DNA from: JACRAR01 sp041674385
Lineage (GTDB): Bacteria; Pseudomonadota; Gammaproteobacteria; Burkholderiales; Rhodocyclaceae
DNA length: 64,000 nt
Assembly (NCBI GenBank): GCA_041674385.1
Contig: JBAYVU010000008.1
Location: 1 to 64,000, forward strand
Reading direction: 5' to 3'
In this document: positions 32,940 through 41,748 of the stretch, one piece after another
How the letters are laid out: the number at the start of each line of letters is the position of its first letter
How positions within the stretch are numbered: the stretch's first letter is position 1
The notes under the pieces: model-generated
What the model was told of the DNA's origin: nothing
Databases searched by the model: none
The model's input: only the letters and a program-made list of their open reading frames with translations
Position numbers and translations under genes: made by a program

Positions 32940-34370
32940 TCATGCCGCATGGGTAACAATGTAATTCTTGACCGCTTGGACGTCCGCCGGCATCACCGCG
33001 AAACGCTGCGGTAGGTTTTCGATGCCTTCCAGGCCGGCCGGCCGCTCCGGTTCCCGTTGCAGCGCTTCCTTGATGGTGTCCTCGAACTTGATCGGCAACG
33101 CCGTTTCTAGGCAGATCAGCGGGATGCCTGGCGCGCTGTGTTCCTGACCAACCTTGACGCCGTCGGCGGTGTGCGTGTCTATCATGACCGCATACTGTTC
33201 CCAGATGCGACGGATCGTCGCCAGCCGGTCGGCGTGGCTGCTGGAACCCGAAACGAAGCCATACTCGGCAAGCCGGGCGAAATGCCGGGTCTGCGACAGA
33301 TCGAAGGCCCCGCCTGCATCCACCTTGCCCCATAGCTCGCGCACGGTCGGCGCATCGCGGCCAACCAGGTCGAACACGAAACGCTCGAAGTTCGAGGCTT
33401 TCGATATGTCCATGGAAGGACTGCTGGTCTGGAAGGTCTGGGAGGTGGCGCGCGGCCGGTAGATGCCCGTCCTGAAGAACTCGTCGAGCACGTCGTTTTC
33501 GTTGGTGGCAAGGATCAGTTTACGAATCGGCAGGCCGATCATGCGCGCGATATGCCCGGCGCAGATGTTGCCGAAGTTGCCCGAGGGAACGCTGAAGTCG
33601 ACCTGCTGGTCGTTGGATTGCGTGGCAGCGAAGTAGCCCTTGAAATAGTACACCACCTGCGCCACGATGCGCGCCCAGTTGATCGAATTGACCGTGCCGA
33701 TGCGATATTTTTCCTTGAAGGCATGGTCATTGCTGACCGCCTTGACGATGTCCTGGCAATCGTCGAAGACACCCTGCACGGCAAGGTTGAAGATGTTCGG
33801 ATCGGCCAGCGAAAACATCTGCGCCGTCTGGAAGCGGCTCATCTTGCCCAGCGGCGAAAGCATGAAGACGCGAATGCCGCGCTTGCCGCGCATCGCATAT
33901 TCCGCCGAGGAACCGGTATCCCCCGAAGTGGCGCCGAGGATGTTCAGTTCGGCGTGATCCTTATCCAGCACGTACTCGAACAGGTTGCCCAGCAGTTGCA
34001 TCGCCATGTCCTTGAAGGCGAGCGTCGGCCCGTTGGAAAGTTCGAGCAGGTGCAAACCGGGAGCCAAGGTGCGCAACGGCGCGATCTCGGCGGCGTCATC
34101 GCCGGAACGGGCATGGCAATACACGGCGGCCGTGTAGGTCGTATCGATCAGTCTCTGGAGATCGGCGGAGGGAATATCGTCGATGAACTTTTCCAGCACC
34201 TTGCAGGCCAGTGCCGGATAGGAAAGCCCCCGCCACGCCGCCAGTTCAGCGGGGGTGACGCACGGATAGGCTTCCGGCAGATAGAGCCCGCCATCCGGCG
34301 CCAGTCCGGCAAGCAGGATCTGGGTGAAGCTCTTCGCCGGCGAATTGCCGCGGGTGCTGATATAGCGCAT
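32940..34370 (-). CDS. thrC: Threonine synthase
   Basis: PLP enzyme for the last step of threonine synthesis, converting O-phosphohomoserine to threonine. Residues 1-10 read MRYISTRGNS, the family opening. The PLP lysine is Lys120 in NGPTLAFKDMAMQ, and the phosphate-binding GATSGDTGSSAEYA and the core VPSGNFGNICAGHIARMIGLP are clear. At 476 residues it is the longer bacterial/fungal-type enzyme. It follows hom by 20 bases and is clearly cotranscribed with it. Confidence 0.97.
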   Translation of the reverse strand: MRYISTRGNSPAKSFTQILLAGLAPDGGLYLPEAYPCVTPAELAAWRGLSYPALACKVLEKFIDDIPSADLQRLIDTTYTAAVYCHARSGDDAAEIAPLRTLAPGLHLLELSNGPTLAFKDMAMQLLGNLFEYVLDKDHAELNILGATSGDTGSSAEYAMRGKRGIRVFMLSPLGKMSRFQTAQMFSLADPNIFNLAVQGVFDDCQDIVKAVSNDHAFKEKYRIGTVNSINWARIVAQVVYYFKGYFAATQSNDQQVDFSVPSGNFGNICAGHIARMIGLPIRKLILATNENDVLDEFFRTGIYRPRATSQTFQTSSPSMDISKASNFERFVFDLVGRDAPTVRELWGKVDAGGAFDLSQTRHFARLAEYGFVSGSSSHADRLATIRRIWEQYAVMIDTHTADGVKVGQEHSAPGIPLICLETALPIKFEDTIKEALQREPERPAGLEGIENLPQRFAVMPADVQAVKNYIVTHAA

Positions 34371-34390
34371 ATGAAGCCTATTCGTGAATA

Positions 34391-35716
34391 TTACTTGTCC
34401 AGTTCTTCCAGGCGCAGTCGAATCACCTGGCGTTTCACCACCGGCAAGGTCTCGATCCTGGCAATCGCGGCATCGATGCGCTGCTCGCGGGTCAGGTGGG
34501 TGAGCATGATGATGTCGGTCTGATCCTCGCCTTCGCCAGGTTCGCGCTGAATCATCGCATCGATGGAGATGCCCTGGTCTGCCAGCACCCGCGTGATATC
34601 GGCCAGCACGCCGGGTTTATCCTCGACGCGCAGGCGCAGGTAGTAGCTGGTCTCGACATCGGCCATCGGCAGGATCGGCGTATCCGCCATCGCATCCGGC
34701 TGAAACGCGAGATGCGGGACGCGGTGCTCCGGGTCGGCCGTGTGCATGCGCGTGACATCGACCAGATCGGCGATCACCGCCGAAGCGGTCGGTTCGGCGC
34801 CGGCGCCTTTGCCGTAGTAGAGCGTCGCACCGACTGCGTCGCCATTGACCAGTACCGCATTCATGGCACCTTCGACATTGGCGATCAGGCGCCGGGTGGG
34901 AATCAAGGTTGGATGCACGCGCAACTCGATACCATCCGCGCCGTTGACAGAAACGCGTTTGGTGATGCCGAGCAGCTTGATGCGGTAGCCGAGTTGTTCT
35001 GCATACTTGATGTCGTCGGCCTCAAGCCTGCTGATGCCCTCGATGTACGCTTTGTCGAACTGCATCGGAATGCCGAAGGCGATAGCCGACATGATGGTCA
35101 GCTTGTGCGCGGCATCGACGCCTTCGATGTCGAAGGTCGGATCGGCCTCGGCATAACCAAGACGTTGCGCCTCCTCAAGAACTGAGGCAAACGGCAAGCC
35201 TTTGTCGCGCATCTCCGAAAGGATGAAATTGGTGGTGCCGTTGATGATGCCGGCGATCCACTGGATGCGGTTGGCGGTAAGGCCCTCGCGCAAGGCCTTG
35301 ATGATCGGGATGCCGCCGGCCACCGCCGCTTCGAAGGCAACCATCACCCCTTTGCGCTGCGCGGCGGCAAAAATTTCGTTGCCATGGGTGGCCAACAACG
35401 CCTTGTTGGCGGTGACTACATGCTTGCCGTTCTCGATGGCCTTCAGCACCAGTTCCTTGGCGATGCCGCAACCGCCGATCAACTCGACAATGATGTCCAC
35501 ATCCGGATCGTTGACCACCGCAAAAGCATCCTCGGTGATCGGCACGCTGCCTGCCGTGACCTGCCGGGCCAGCGCCAGGTTCTTGTCGGCGACCACCGAG
35601 ATGCGAATCGGCCGACCGGCACGGCGGGTGATTTCGCTCTCGTTACGGCGCAGCACATTGAAGGTCCCGCCGCCGACGGTGCCGATACCGAGTAATCCTA
35701 CGTTGATGGGTTTCAT
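34391..35716 (-). CDS. hom: Homoserine dehydrogenase with C-terminal ACT domain
   Basis: Reduces aspartate semialdehyde to homoserine, the branch point to threonine and methionine. The NAD(P) motif GLLGIGTVGGGTF is at the N-terminus, and the catalytic region ADPTFDIEGVDAAHKLTIM with its Asp and Lys is intact. The last about 80 residues (YYLRLRVEDKPGVLADITRVL) form an ACT domain for feedback by threonine. 441 residues is normal for the monofunctional enzyme; there is no aspartate kinase fusion. It lies between the alaA-like gene (84 bases upstream) and thrC. Confidence 0.97.
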   Translation of the reverse strand: MKPINVGLLGIGTVGGGTFNVLRRNESEITRRAGRPIRISVVADKNLALARQVTAGSVPITEDAFAVVNDPDVDIIVELIGGCGIAKELVLKAIENGKHVVTANKALLATHGNEIFAAAQRKGVMVAFEAAVAGGIPIIKALREGLTANRIQWIAGIINGTTNFILSEMRDKGLPFASVLEEAQRLGYAEADPTFDIEGVDAAHKLTIMSAIAFGIPMQFDKAYIEGISRLEADDIKYAEQLGYRIKLLGITKRVSVNGADGIELRVHPTLIPTRRLIANVEGAMNAVLVNGDAVGATLYYGKGAGAEPTASAVIADLVDVTRMHTADPEHRVPHLAFQPDAMADTPILPMADVETSYYLRLRVEDKPGVLADITRVLADQGISIDAMIQREPGEGEDQTDIIMLTHLTREQRIDAAIARIETLPVVKRQVIRLRLEELDK

Positions 35717-35800
35717 GGTCTGTCGGGAAAAGAAAACGTGAATACGAAGGGTAGGAAGAGTAGGAAGAACATACAGCGCACAAAGATACGGCAGGAAACT

Positions 35801-37027
35801 CTAATTGCCATGCCGCTTGCGATAGTGTTCGAGGAAGCGCGCGATGCGGCCGATGGCCTCGGTCAGGTCGTCCGCATTGGGCAGAAACACCACCCGCATA
35901 TGATCCGGATTGGGCCAGTTGAAACCGCTGCCTTGCACGAGCAATACCCGTTCTTCCTCCAGCAGCTTGAGAATGAACTGCTGGTCGTCGGCGATCGGAT
36001 ACATCTTCGGATCCAGCCTCGGAAACAGATACATCGCCGCCTTCGGCTTGACGCAACTGACCCCGGGGATCTCGGTCAGCAGCTTCCAGGCCAGGTCGCG
36101 CTGGCGGCATAAGCGCCCGGTCGGCGACACCAGGTCGTCGATGCTTTGATAGCCGCCCAACGCCGTCTGGATGCCAAACTGGGCCGGGACATTGGCGCAC
36201 AGACGCATCGAAGCGAGCATGTTGAGGCCTTCGATGTAATCCTGGGCGTGGCGTTTCTCGCCCGACACCACCAGCCAACCCGCGCGAAAACCCGCCGAAC
36301 GGTAGTTTTTCGACAGGCCGTTGAAGGTGATGCACAGCACATCCTCGGCCAGCGAAGCGATCGAGGTGTGGGTCGCGCCGTCATACAGCACTTTGTCATA
36401 AATCTCGTCGGCATAGATGATCAGGTCATGGGTGCGGGCGATGTCGACGATCTCGCGCAGCAGTTCGACCGGGTAGAGCGCGCCGGTTGGATTGTTCGGA
36501 TTGATGATGACGATGGCACGCGTGCTCGGGCCGATCTTGGCGCGAATATCGTCCAGATCGGGCAGCCAGCCGGCGCCCTCGTCGCAGAGATAGTGGCGCG
36601 CCACGCCGCCGGACAGGCTGACCGCCGCCGTCCACAACGGGTAGTCCGGCGCCGGGACCAGCACCTCGTCGCCGGCATCGAGCAAAGCGTTCATGGCCAT
36701 CACGATCATTTCGGAAACGCCGTTGCCGATGTAGATGTCATCCACATTCACGCCGGCAATATGCTTCTCCTGGGTGTAGTGCATGATCGCCTTGCGCGCC
36801 GCGAACAGGCCCTTGGAATCGCAGTAACCCGAAGCCTCCGGCAGGTTGTGGATGATGTCCTGAATGATCTCCTCGGGCGCAATGAAACCGAACGGCGCCG
36901 GATTGCCGATGTTCAGCTTGATGATGCGATGGCCATCCTCCTCCATCTGCTTGGCGCGGGCCAATACCGGACCGCGAATGTCATAGCAGACGTTGGAAAG
37001 CTTGGTGGATTTCAAGACCGGTTGCAT
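35801..37027 (-). CDS. alaA: PLP-dependent aminotransferase, AlaA/AlaT-like
   Basis: A class I aminotransferase of 408 residues from the start MQPVLKSTKLSNVCYDIRGP. This resembles the glutamate-pyruvate aminotransferase AlaA that makes alanine. PLP-site features: NIGNPAPFGF near the start, NPNNPTGALYP, the YADEIYDKVLYDG segment, and the lysine in FNGLSKNYRSAGFRAGW. The longer open frame would add 75 residues running back into the divergent gene and is rejected. The order alaA-like, hom, thrC on one strand is common in betaproteobacteria. A tandem 9-mer GTAGGAAGA lies in the gap before hom (35751-35768). Confidence 0.92.
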   Translation of the reverse strand: MQPVLKSTKLSNVCYDIRGPVLARAKQMEEDGHRIIKLNIGNPAPFGFIAPEEIIQDIIHNLPEASGYCDSKGLFAARKAIMHYTQEKHIAGVNVDDIYIGNGVSEMIVMAMNALLDAGDEVLVPAPDYPLWTAAVSLSGGVARHYLCDEGAGWLPDLDDIRAKIGPSTRAIVIINPNNPTGALYPVELLREIVDIARTHDLIIYADEIYDKVLYDGATHTSIASLAEDVLCITFNGLSKNYRSAGFRAGWLVVSGEKRHAQDYIEGLNMLASMRLCANVPAQFGIQTALGGYQSIDDLVSPTGRLCRQRDLAWKLLTEIPGVSCVKPKAAMYLFPRLDPKMYPIADDQQFILKLLEEERVLLVQGSGFNWPNPDHMRVVFLPNADDLTEAIGRIARFLEHYRKRHGN

Positions 37028-37165
37028 CGGGGCAAACCATCCTTTCGGAAACTTCCCGGAAACCGCACAAAGCGGGCCGGTGCCAAAAAGATATAATCTT
37101 ACCGAACCCGGCGGTATGCCGCAAACCAATATCGTTGTCCGGCAGCGCACTATGCTCCCAACACC

Positions 37166-37537
37166 ATGAAACTTCACCAGGATATCCCCGAAGGCAGGAA
37201 CGTCGTCACCGCGGTCGGCGAAGGATACGTTGCCGTCAATGGACAGCAGCATGTCGCCAGCCTGGTGCTGTTGCCGCAGCAGATCGAAACGGGGTGGGGC
37301 GCGGCGGGGTTCGATGCGCTGACCGAAGCCGACTTCGTCCAGATTGCGGCGCTCGGCTGCGAACTCCTGCTGCTCGGCACCGGCCGCCGTCAGCGCTTTC
37401 CCAACCCCGGCCTGCTGCAGCCGCTGATACGTGCGCGCATCGGCGTCGAAGTCATGGACACCGCCGCCGCCTGCCGCACCTACAATATCCTGATGGCGGA
37501 AGGCCGCAACGTCGCGGCTGCGCTGTTGCTCGATTGA
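37166..37537 (+). CDS. Mth938/Xcc1710-like domain protein
   Basis: A 123-residue soluble protein of the Mth938-like fold (DUF498 family), of unknown biochemical role; human NDUFAF3 is a distant relative. Visible signatures are the start MKLHQDIPEGRNVVTAVGEGYVAVNG, the core ELLLLGTGRRQRFP and the end AACRTYNILMAEGRNVAAALLLD. Its stop codon overlaps the start of the ArnT-like gene (TGATG), so it begins the arn-type operon and is translated with it. Whether it has any part in lipid A work is unknown. Confidence 0.88.
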   Translation: MKLHQDIPEGRNVVTAVGEGYVAVNGQQHVASLVLLPQQIETGWGAAGFDALTEADFVQIAALGCELLLLGTGRRQRFPNPGLLQPLIRARIGVEVMDTAAACRTYNILMAEGRNVAAALLLD

Positions 37538-39330
37538 TGACCGACAGCGAACAGCCCCGCATTCGTCCCCTTGCCACGGTCACGCTGCTGATGCTGCTGG
37601 CGGCCTTTGCCGTCCTCTGGTTCGGCACGCTCGATTACCGCAAGCTGATCAAGCCCGACGAAGGCCGCTATGCGGAAATTCCGCGCGAAATGGTCGTAAC
37701 CGGCGACTGGCTGACGCCACGCCTCAATGACCTCAAGTATTTCGAGAAACCCGCCCTGCAATACTGGGCTACCGCCACGGCCTTTACGCTGTTCGGCGAG
37801 CATGAATGGACTGCGCGACTATGGAGCGCGCTGACCGGATTTTTCGGCATTCTGGCAACTTTTTTCGCCGTGCGACGGCTCTGGAACAGCCATGCCGCCT
37901 TGCATGCCGCAGGCATCTTGGGCAGCAGCCTGTTGTGGGTAATGATCGGCCACGTCAATACACTCGACATGGGGGTGAGCTTCTTCCTCTCCAGCGCAAT
38001 TTTCGGCTTCGTGCTGGCGCAACGCGATCAGGCGACGGCGACGGAAAACCGCAACTACATGTTGTTGTCATGGGCATCGCTGGGACTGGCGGTATTGAGC
38101 AAGGGGCTGATCGGCATGCTGCTGCCGGCGGCGACCCTGGTCGGCTACTCCTTGTGGCAACGCGACTTCGCCCTGTGGCGGCGCTTGCATCTGGTGTCAG
38201 GTTTGGCGCTATTGCTCGCCGTCACCGCGCCCTGGTTCGTCGCGGTATCGCTGGCCAACCCGGAATTCGCCCGTTTCTTCTTCATCCACGAACATTTCGA
38301 ACGTTTCCTGACCAAGGTCCATGGCCGTTACCAGCCCATCTGGTATTTCATCCCGATCCTCCTGATCGGCATGCTGCCCTGGCTCACCGCCATGTTCGCC
38401 ATGCTGCGACACGCATACCAGCGCAACCAGCAACTCCGCTTCCAGCCAGGCCGCTTCCTGTTGTTGTGGTGTCTGGTGGTATTCGGCTTCTTCTCGGTCT
38501 CCAGTTCCAAACTGGCTTCCTACATCCTGCCGCTGTTCCCTGCGCTGGCGGCATTGATCGGCGCCTATCTTGCCGAACTGGGCCAACGCGATGCGCGTGC
38601 ATTGCGCTGGCACGCCTTGCCGGTGATCGTCCTCGCCGTCCTGTGTCTGGCTATCTCACCCCAGGTGATACGCCTCGCCAGCCCCGAAGTGCCACAACAG
38701 CTCTATGCCGACTACCTGCCCTGGCTGCTCGCCGCGAGTGGCATGCTCGCCTTGGGGGCGCTGGCATCCTTCGGTCTTGCCTGGTCTGGCCGACCGCGCG
38801 CAAGCGTTATCAGCCTCGCCTTCGGTGGCCTGTTCTTCAGTCAGTTGATCCTGCTCGGGCACGACACACTGGCGCCATCCAATTCCGCCTACCAGATCGT
38901 CGAACGCATCCGCGATCAGGTCAAGCCCGGCGTGCCATTTTTCAGCGTGAATACCTACGACCAAACCCTGCCCTTTTATCTCAAGCGGACTGTCACGCTG
39001 GTGGATTTCCAGGGCGAACTCGCTTTCGGCATCGCGCAGGAGCCGCAGAAGTTCATCCCCGACCTGGCCGGCTTCGAACAAGCCTGGCGAGCCGCGCCGC
39101 AAGCCTGGGCGCTGATGCCGCCGGACACCTACCAACAACTCCTCGCGACCGGGTTGCCGATGCGGCTGGCCGCCCGAGACACCCGCCGCGTCATCGTGAC
39201 GAAAGTTGCCCTACCCCCCATCCCCCACCCCGAGGGTGGGGGTGACGGCTGTTCCGCCGCAGAAGGCGCGGCGTCCGTTCCTTGGACTGGCCCCGGCTTG
39301 GGGCGGCCCTGCGCCGGAGCCTCACCATGA
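37537..39330 (+). CDS. arnT: ArnT-like lipid A aminoarabinose transferase (GT83)
   Basis: An inner-membrane glycosyltransferase of about 597 residues, predicted to move 4-amino-4-deoxy-L-arabinose from undecaprenyl phosphate to lipid A on the periplasmic side. The first periplasmic loop, DEGRYAEIPREMVVTGDWLTPRLNDLKYFEKPAL, is the ArnT/PMT-family catalytic region with its acidic residues. About twelve hydrophobic segments follow, then a soluble C-terminal domain. The last about 40 residues (after VIVTKVAL) are Pro/Gly-rich and come from a GC-rich hairpin element, so they are probably not native. The stop overlaps the next start (ATGA). The GT could have another sugar target, but the neighbours support ArnT. 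Confidence 0.88.
   Translation: MTDSEQPRIRPLATVTLLMLLAAFAVLWFGTLDYRKLIKPDEGRYAEIPREMVVTGDWLTPRLNDLKYFEKPALQYWATATAFTLFGEHEWTARLWSALTGFFGILATFFAVRRLWNSHAALHAAGILGSSLLWVMIGHVNTLDMGVSFFLSSAIFGFVLAQRDQATATENRNYMLLSWASLGLAVLSKGLIGMLLPAATLVGYSLWQRDFALWRRLHLVSGLALLLAVTAPWFVAVSLANPEFARFFFIHEHFERFLTKVHGRYQPIWYFIPILLIGMLPWLTAMFAMLRHAYQRNQQLRFQPGRFLLLWCLVVFGFFSVSSSKLASYILPLFPALAALIGAYLAELGQRDARALRWHALPVIVLAVLCLAISPQVIRLASPEVPQQLYADYLPWLLAASGMLALGALASFGLAWSGRPRASVISLAFGGLFFSQLILLGHDTLAPSNSAYQIVERIRDQVKPGVPFFSVNTYDQTLPFYLKRTVTLVDFQGELAFGIAQEPQKFIPDLAGFEQAWRAAPQAWALMPPDTYQQLLATGLPMRLAARDTRRVIVTKVALPPIPHPEGGGDGCSAAEGAASVPWTGPGLGRPCAGASP
39222..39242. repeat. GC-rich hairpin inside the 3' end of the ArnT-like gene
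   Basis: A perfect 9-bp stem, CCCCCACCC (39222-39230) with GGGTGGGGG (39234-39242), and a CGA loop, followed by about 80 bases of GC-rich sequence up to the next gene. It encodes the unusual Pro/Gly-rich tail of the ArnT-like protein. It looks like an inserted intergenic repeat rather than protein-selected sequence. Confidence 0.55.
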
Positions 39331-39698
39331 ATGCCATCAGCTTCAGCCTAGTCCTCACCGGCGTGCTGCTCAACGCCGCCGCCCAACTGCTGCTCAAAGC
39401 CGGCACCAATGCGGTCGGGCATTTCGAATTTCATCTCGAGAACCTCCTGCCGGTCGGGCTGAAACTCGCGCTGGAGCCGCACATCCTCGGCGGCCTGTCC
39501 TGCTACGCGGTCAGCGTGGTGGTGTGGATCATGGCGCTGTCGCGGGTACCGGTGAGCATCGCCTACCCGATGCTGTCGATCGGCTATGTCGTCAATGCCT
39601 TCGTCGCCTGGCAGTGGTTCGGCGAGGCGCTCGCCGCGCAAAAACTTCTCGGCATCGGCTTCATCGTGGTCGGCGTATTCCTGGTGGCGCGTTCATGA
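39327..39698 (+). CDS. Small SMR/EamA-type transporter, ArnE/ArnF-like
   Basis: A 123-residue four-helix membrane protein of the small multidrug resistance fold. ArnE and ArnF form the flippase that turns undecaprenyl-phosphate-aminoarabinose to the periplasmic face. The end motif RVPVSIAYPMLSIGYVVNAFVAWQWFGE is typical of the group. In enterics two such genes lie side by side; here there is only one, so it may act as a homodimer. Start and stop overlap its neighbours by four bases each (ATGA). Confidence 0.87.
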   Translation: MNAISFSLVLTGVLLNAAAQLLLKAGTNAVGHFEFHLENLLPVGLKLALEPHILGGLSCYAVSVVVWIMALSRVPVSIAYPMLSIGYVVNAFVAWQWFGEALAAQKLLGIGFIVVGVFLVARS

Positions 39699-40813
39699 CA
39701 GACAGCTTTCTACCCTTCACCCGACCCTCGATCGACGAGGAGACCGTCGCCGACGTCGCCGCGGTGCTGCGCTCGGGTTGGCTGACCACCGGCCCCAGGG
39801 CCAAGGCCTTCGAAGCCGCGCTCTCCGACTACTGCGGCGGACGTCCGGTGCGCGCCTTCAGCTCCGGCACCGTCACCATGGAAGTGGCATTGCGCCTGGC
39901 CGGCATCGGCCCCGGCGACGAAGTCATCACCACGCCGCTGTCGTGGGTCGCCACCGCCAACGTGATTCTGACCGTCGGTGCCAAACCGGTGTTCGTGGAT
40001 ATCGACCCGGCCACACGCAATATCGACATCGATCGCATCGAGGCGGCGATCACACCGAAAACCCGGGCCATCATCCCGGTCGACCTCGCCGGCCTGCCGG
40101 TCGATCGCGACCGGCTCTATGCCGTCGCGCAACGCCGCAAGCTGCGCGTGATCGAGGACGCCGCCCAGGCCTTCGGCGCATCGTGGAACGGCCGGCGCAT
40201 CGGCTCTACCGGCGATTTCGTTTCCTTCAGTTTCCACGCCAACAAGAACATCACCACCGGCGAAGGCGGCGCGCTGGTGCTGCCGGCGGATGTCGACCCG
40301 GCGCTCTGCGAGCGGCTGCGCCTGCAAGGCGTGCGGCGCTTCGGCGAGGATGGCATGGATGTCGAGGTGCTCGGCGGCAAGTCCAACCTGACCGACATCG
40401 CCGCCACCATCGGCCTTGGCCAGTTGAAACGCCTGGAGGAATTCACCGCGCGACGATGCGAATTGGCGCGGCGCTATTTTGAACATTTCGACCGGGCTCT
40501 CGGTTGCGAACTGCCTCAGGAAAATTTCGCCGATTCCAATTGGCATATGTTCCAGGTGCTCTTGCCGGCCAGCGCCCAGCGAGGCCCGTTGATTGCGTCA
40601 ATGAAAGAACGCGGCATCGGTATCGGCGTGCATTATCCGGCGATGCACTTATTCACCCTCTATCGGAAGCTCGGCTACAAGCCGGGCGATTTTCCCCAGG
40701 CCGAGCGGGTGGGCAGGCAAACCGTTACACTGCCGCTTTTTCCTGCGATGCGCGATACCGATGTGAAGCGCGTCTGCGTCGTTCTGAGCGATGTTTTAAA
40801 ATCATTCCGATGA
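39695..40813 (+). CDS. arnB: UDP-4-amino-4-deoxy-L-arabinose aminotransferase, ArnB-like
   Basis: A DegT/DnrJ/EryC1-family PLP enzyme of 372 residues that would aminate UDP-4-keto-arabinose. The start MTDSFLPFTRPSIDEETVAD overlaps the preceding stop. The PLP lysine is Lys184 in SFSFHANKNITTGEGG, matching the FSFHAIKNIT of E. coli ArnB. PLSWVATANVIL, PVDLAGLPVD and IEDAAQAFGASW are other family blocks. Place and sequence agree on ArnB rather than another sugar aminotransferase. Confidence 0.93.
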   Translation: MTDSFLPFTRPSIDEETVADVAAVLRSGWLTTGPRAKAFEAALSDYCGGRPVRAFSSGTVTMEVALRLAGIGPGDEVITTPLSWVATANVILTVGAKPVFVDIDPATRNIDIDRIEAAITPKTRAIIPVDLAGLPVDRDRLYAVAQRRKLRVIEDAAQAFGASWNGRRIGSTGDFVSFSFHANKNITTGEGGALVLPADVDPALCERLRLQGVRRFGEDGMDVEVLGGKSNLTDIAATIGLGQLKRLEEFTARRCELARRYFEHFDRALGCELPQENFADSNWHMFQVLLPASAQRGPLIASMKERGIGIGVHYPAMHLFTLYRKLGYKPGDFPQAERVGRQTVTLPLFPAMRDTDVKRVCVVLSDVLKSFR

Positions 40814-41748
40814 GCCCTCCCGAAATCTCCATCGTCATCCCCGTCTATAACGAGGAACCCGGCCTGGCCGAACTGTTCGACCGTCTCTATCCGGCACTCG
40901 ATGCGCTTGGAACGGCCTACGAGGTGATTTTCATCAACGACGGCAGCCACGACCGTTCCGCCGCCATCCTGCGCGAACAATTCCAGCGACGCCCCGAGGT
41001 CACCCGGGTGATCCTGTTTGCCGCCAACTTCGGCCAGCACATGGCGATCATGGCCGGTTTCGAACAGAGCCGCGGCCAGATCGTCATCACTCTGGATGCG
41101 GACCTGCAGAACCCGCCCGAGGAAATCGGCGCTCTCGTGGCAAAGATTCGCGAAGGCCACGACTATGTCGGCAGCATCCGCCGCCAGCGCCAGGACAGCG
41201 CCTGGCGCCGCCATGCCTCGCGTGCCATGAACCGGCTGCGCGAACGCATCACCCACATCAAGATGACCGACCAGGGATGCATGATGCGCGCCTATTCGCG
41301 CTCCATCGTCAATGCGATCAACGCTTGCAAGGAAGTCAGCACCTTCATCCCGGCGCTCGGCTATACTTTTGCGCAGCGCCCGACCGAGATCGAGATCGGC
41401 CACGCGGAGCGCCATGCCGGCGAATCGAAGTACTCGCTCTACAGCCTGATCCGTCTCAACTTCGACCTGATGACAGGCTTCTCGCTGGTGCCGTTGCAGT
41501 GGTTCGCCATGCTCGGCATCGGCATCTCGCTGCTTTCCGCGCTGTTCGTGGCTTTCCTCGCGGTACGCCGGATCGTCGTCGGCCCCGAGGCGGAAGGCCT
41601 ATTCACGCTGTTCGGCATCGCCTTCTTTCTGATCGGACTGACCCTGTTCGGCGTCGGACTGCTCGGCGAATATGTCGGACGGATATACCAGCAAGTTCGC
41701 CACCGCCCGCGCTATCTCGTCGAAGCCATCCTGGAACAGAAGCAATGA
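40810..41748 (+). CDS. arnC: Undecaprenyl-phosphate 4-deoxy-4-formamido-L-arabinose transferase, ArnC-like
   Basis: A GT2 family enzyme with two C-terminal membrane helices (312 residues). It would move the formylated amino sugar from UDP to undecaprenyl phosphate at the cytoplasmic face. ISIVIPVYNEEPGLAELFDRL opens the GT-A domain. ITLDADLQNPPEE holds the metal-binding DxD, and GQHMAIMAGFEQ and MTDQGCMMRAYSR match ArnC. The C-terminal LLGEYVGRIYQQVRHRPRYLV is conserved in the family. ATGA overlaps link it on both sides. Confidence 0.93.
   Translation: MSPPEISIVIPVYNEEPGLAELFDRLYPALDALGTAYEVIFINDGSHDRSAAILREQFQRRPEVTRVILFAANFGQHMAIMAGFEQSRGQIVITLDADLQNPPEEIGALVAKIREGHDYVGSIRRQRQDSAWRRHASRAMNRLRERITHIKMTDQGCMMRAYSRSIVNAINACKEVSTFIPALGYTFAQRPTEIEIGHAERHAGESKYSLYSLIRLNFDLMTGFSLVPLQWFAMLGIGISLLSALFVAFLAVRRIVVGPEAEGLFTLFGIAFFLIGLTLFGVGLLGEYVGRIYQQVRHRPRYLVEAILEQKQ

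Noticed and set aside
39206..39694. Upstream extension of the ArnB frame
   Set aside because: It runs through the SMR gene in another frame; the ATGA overlap at 39695 and homology to ArnB fix the start.
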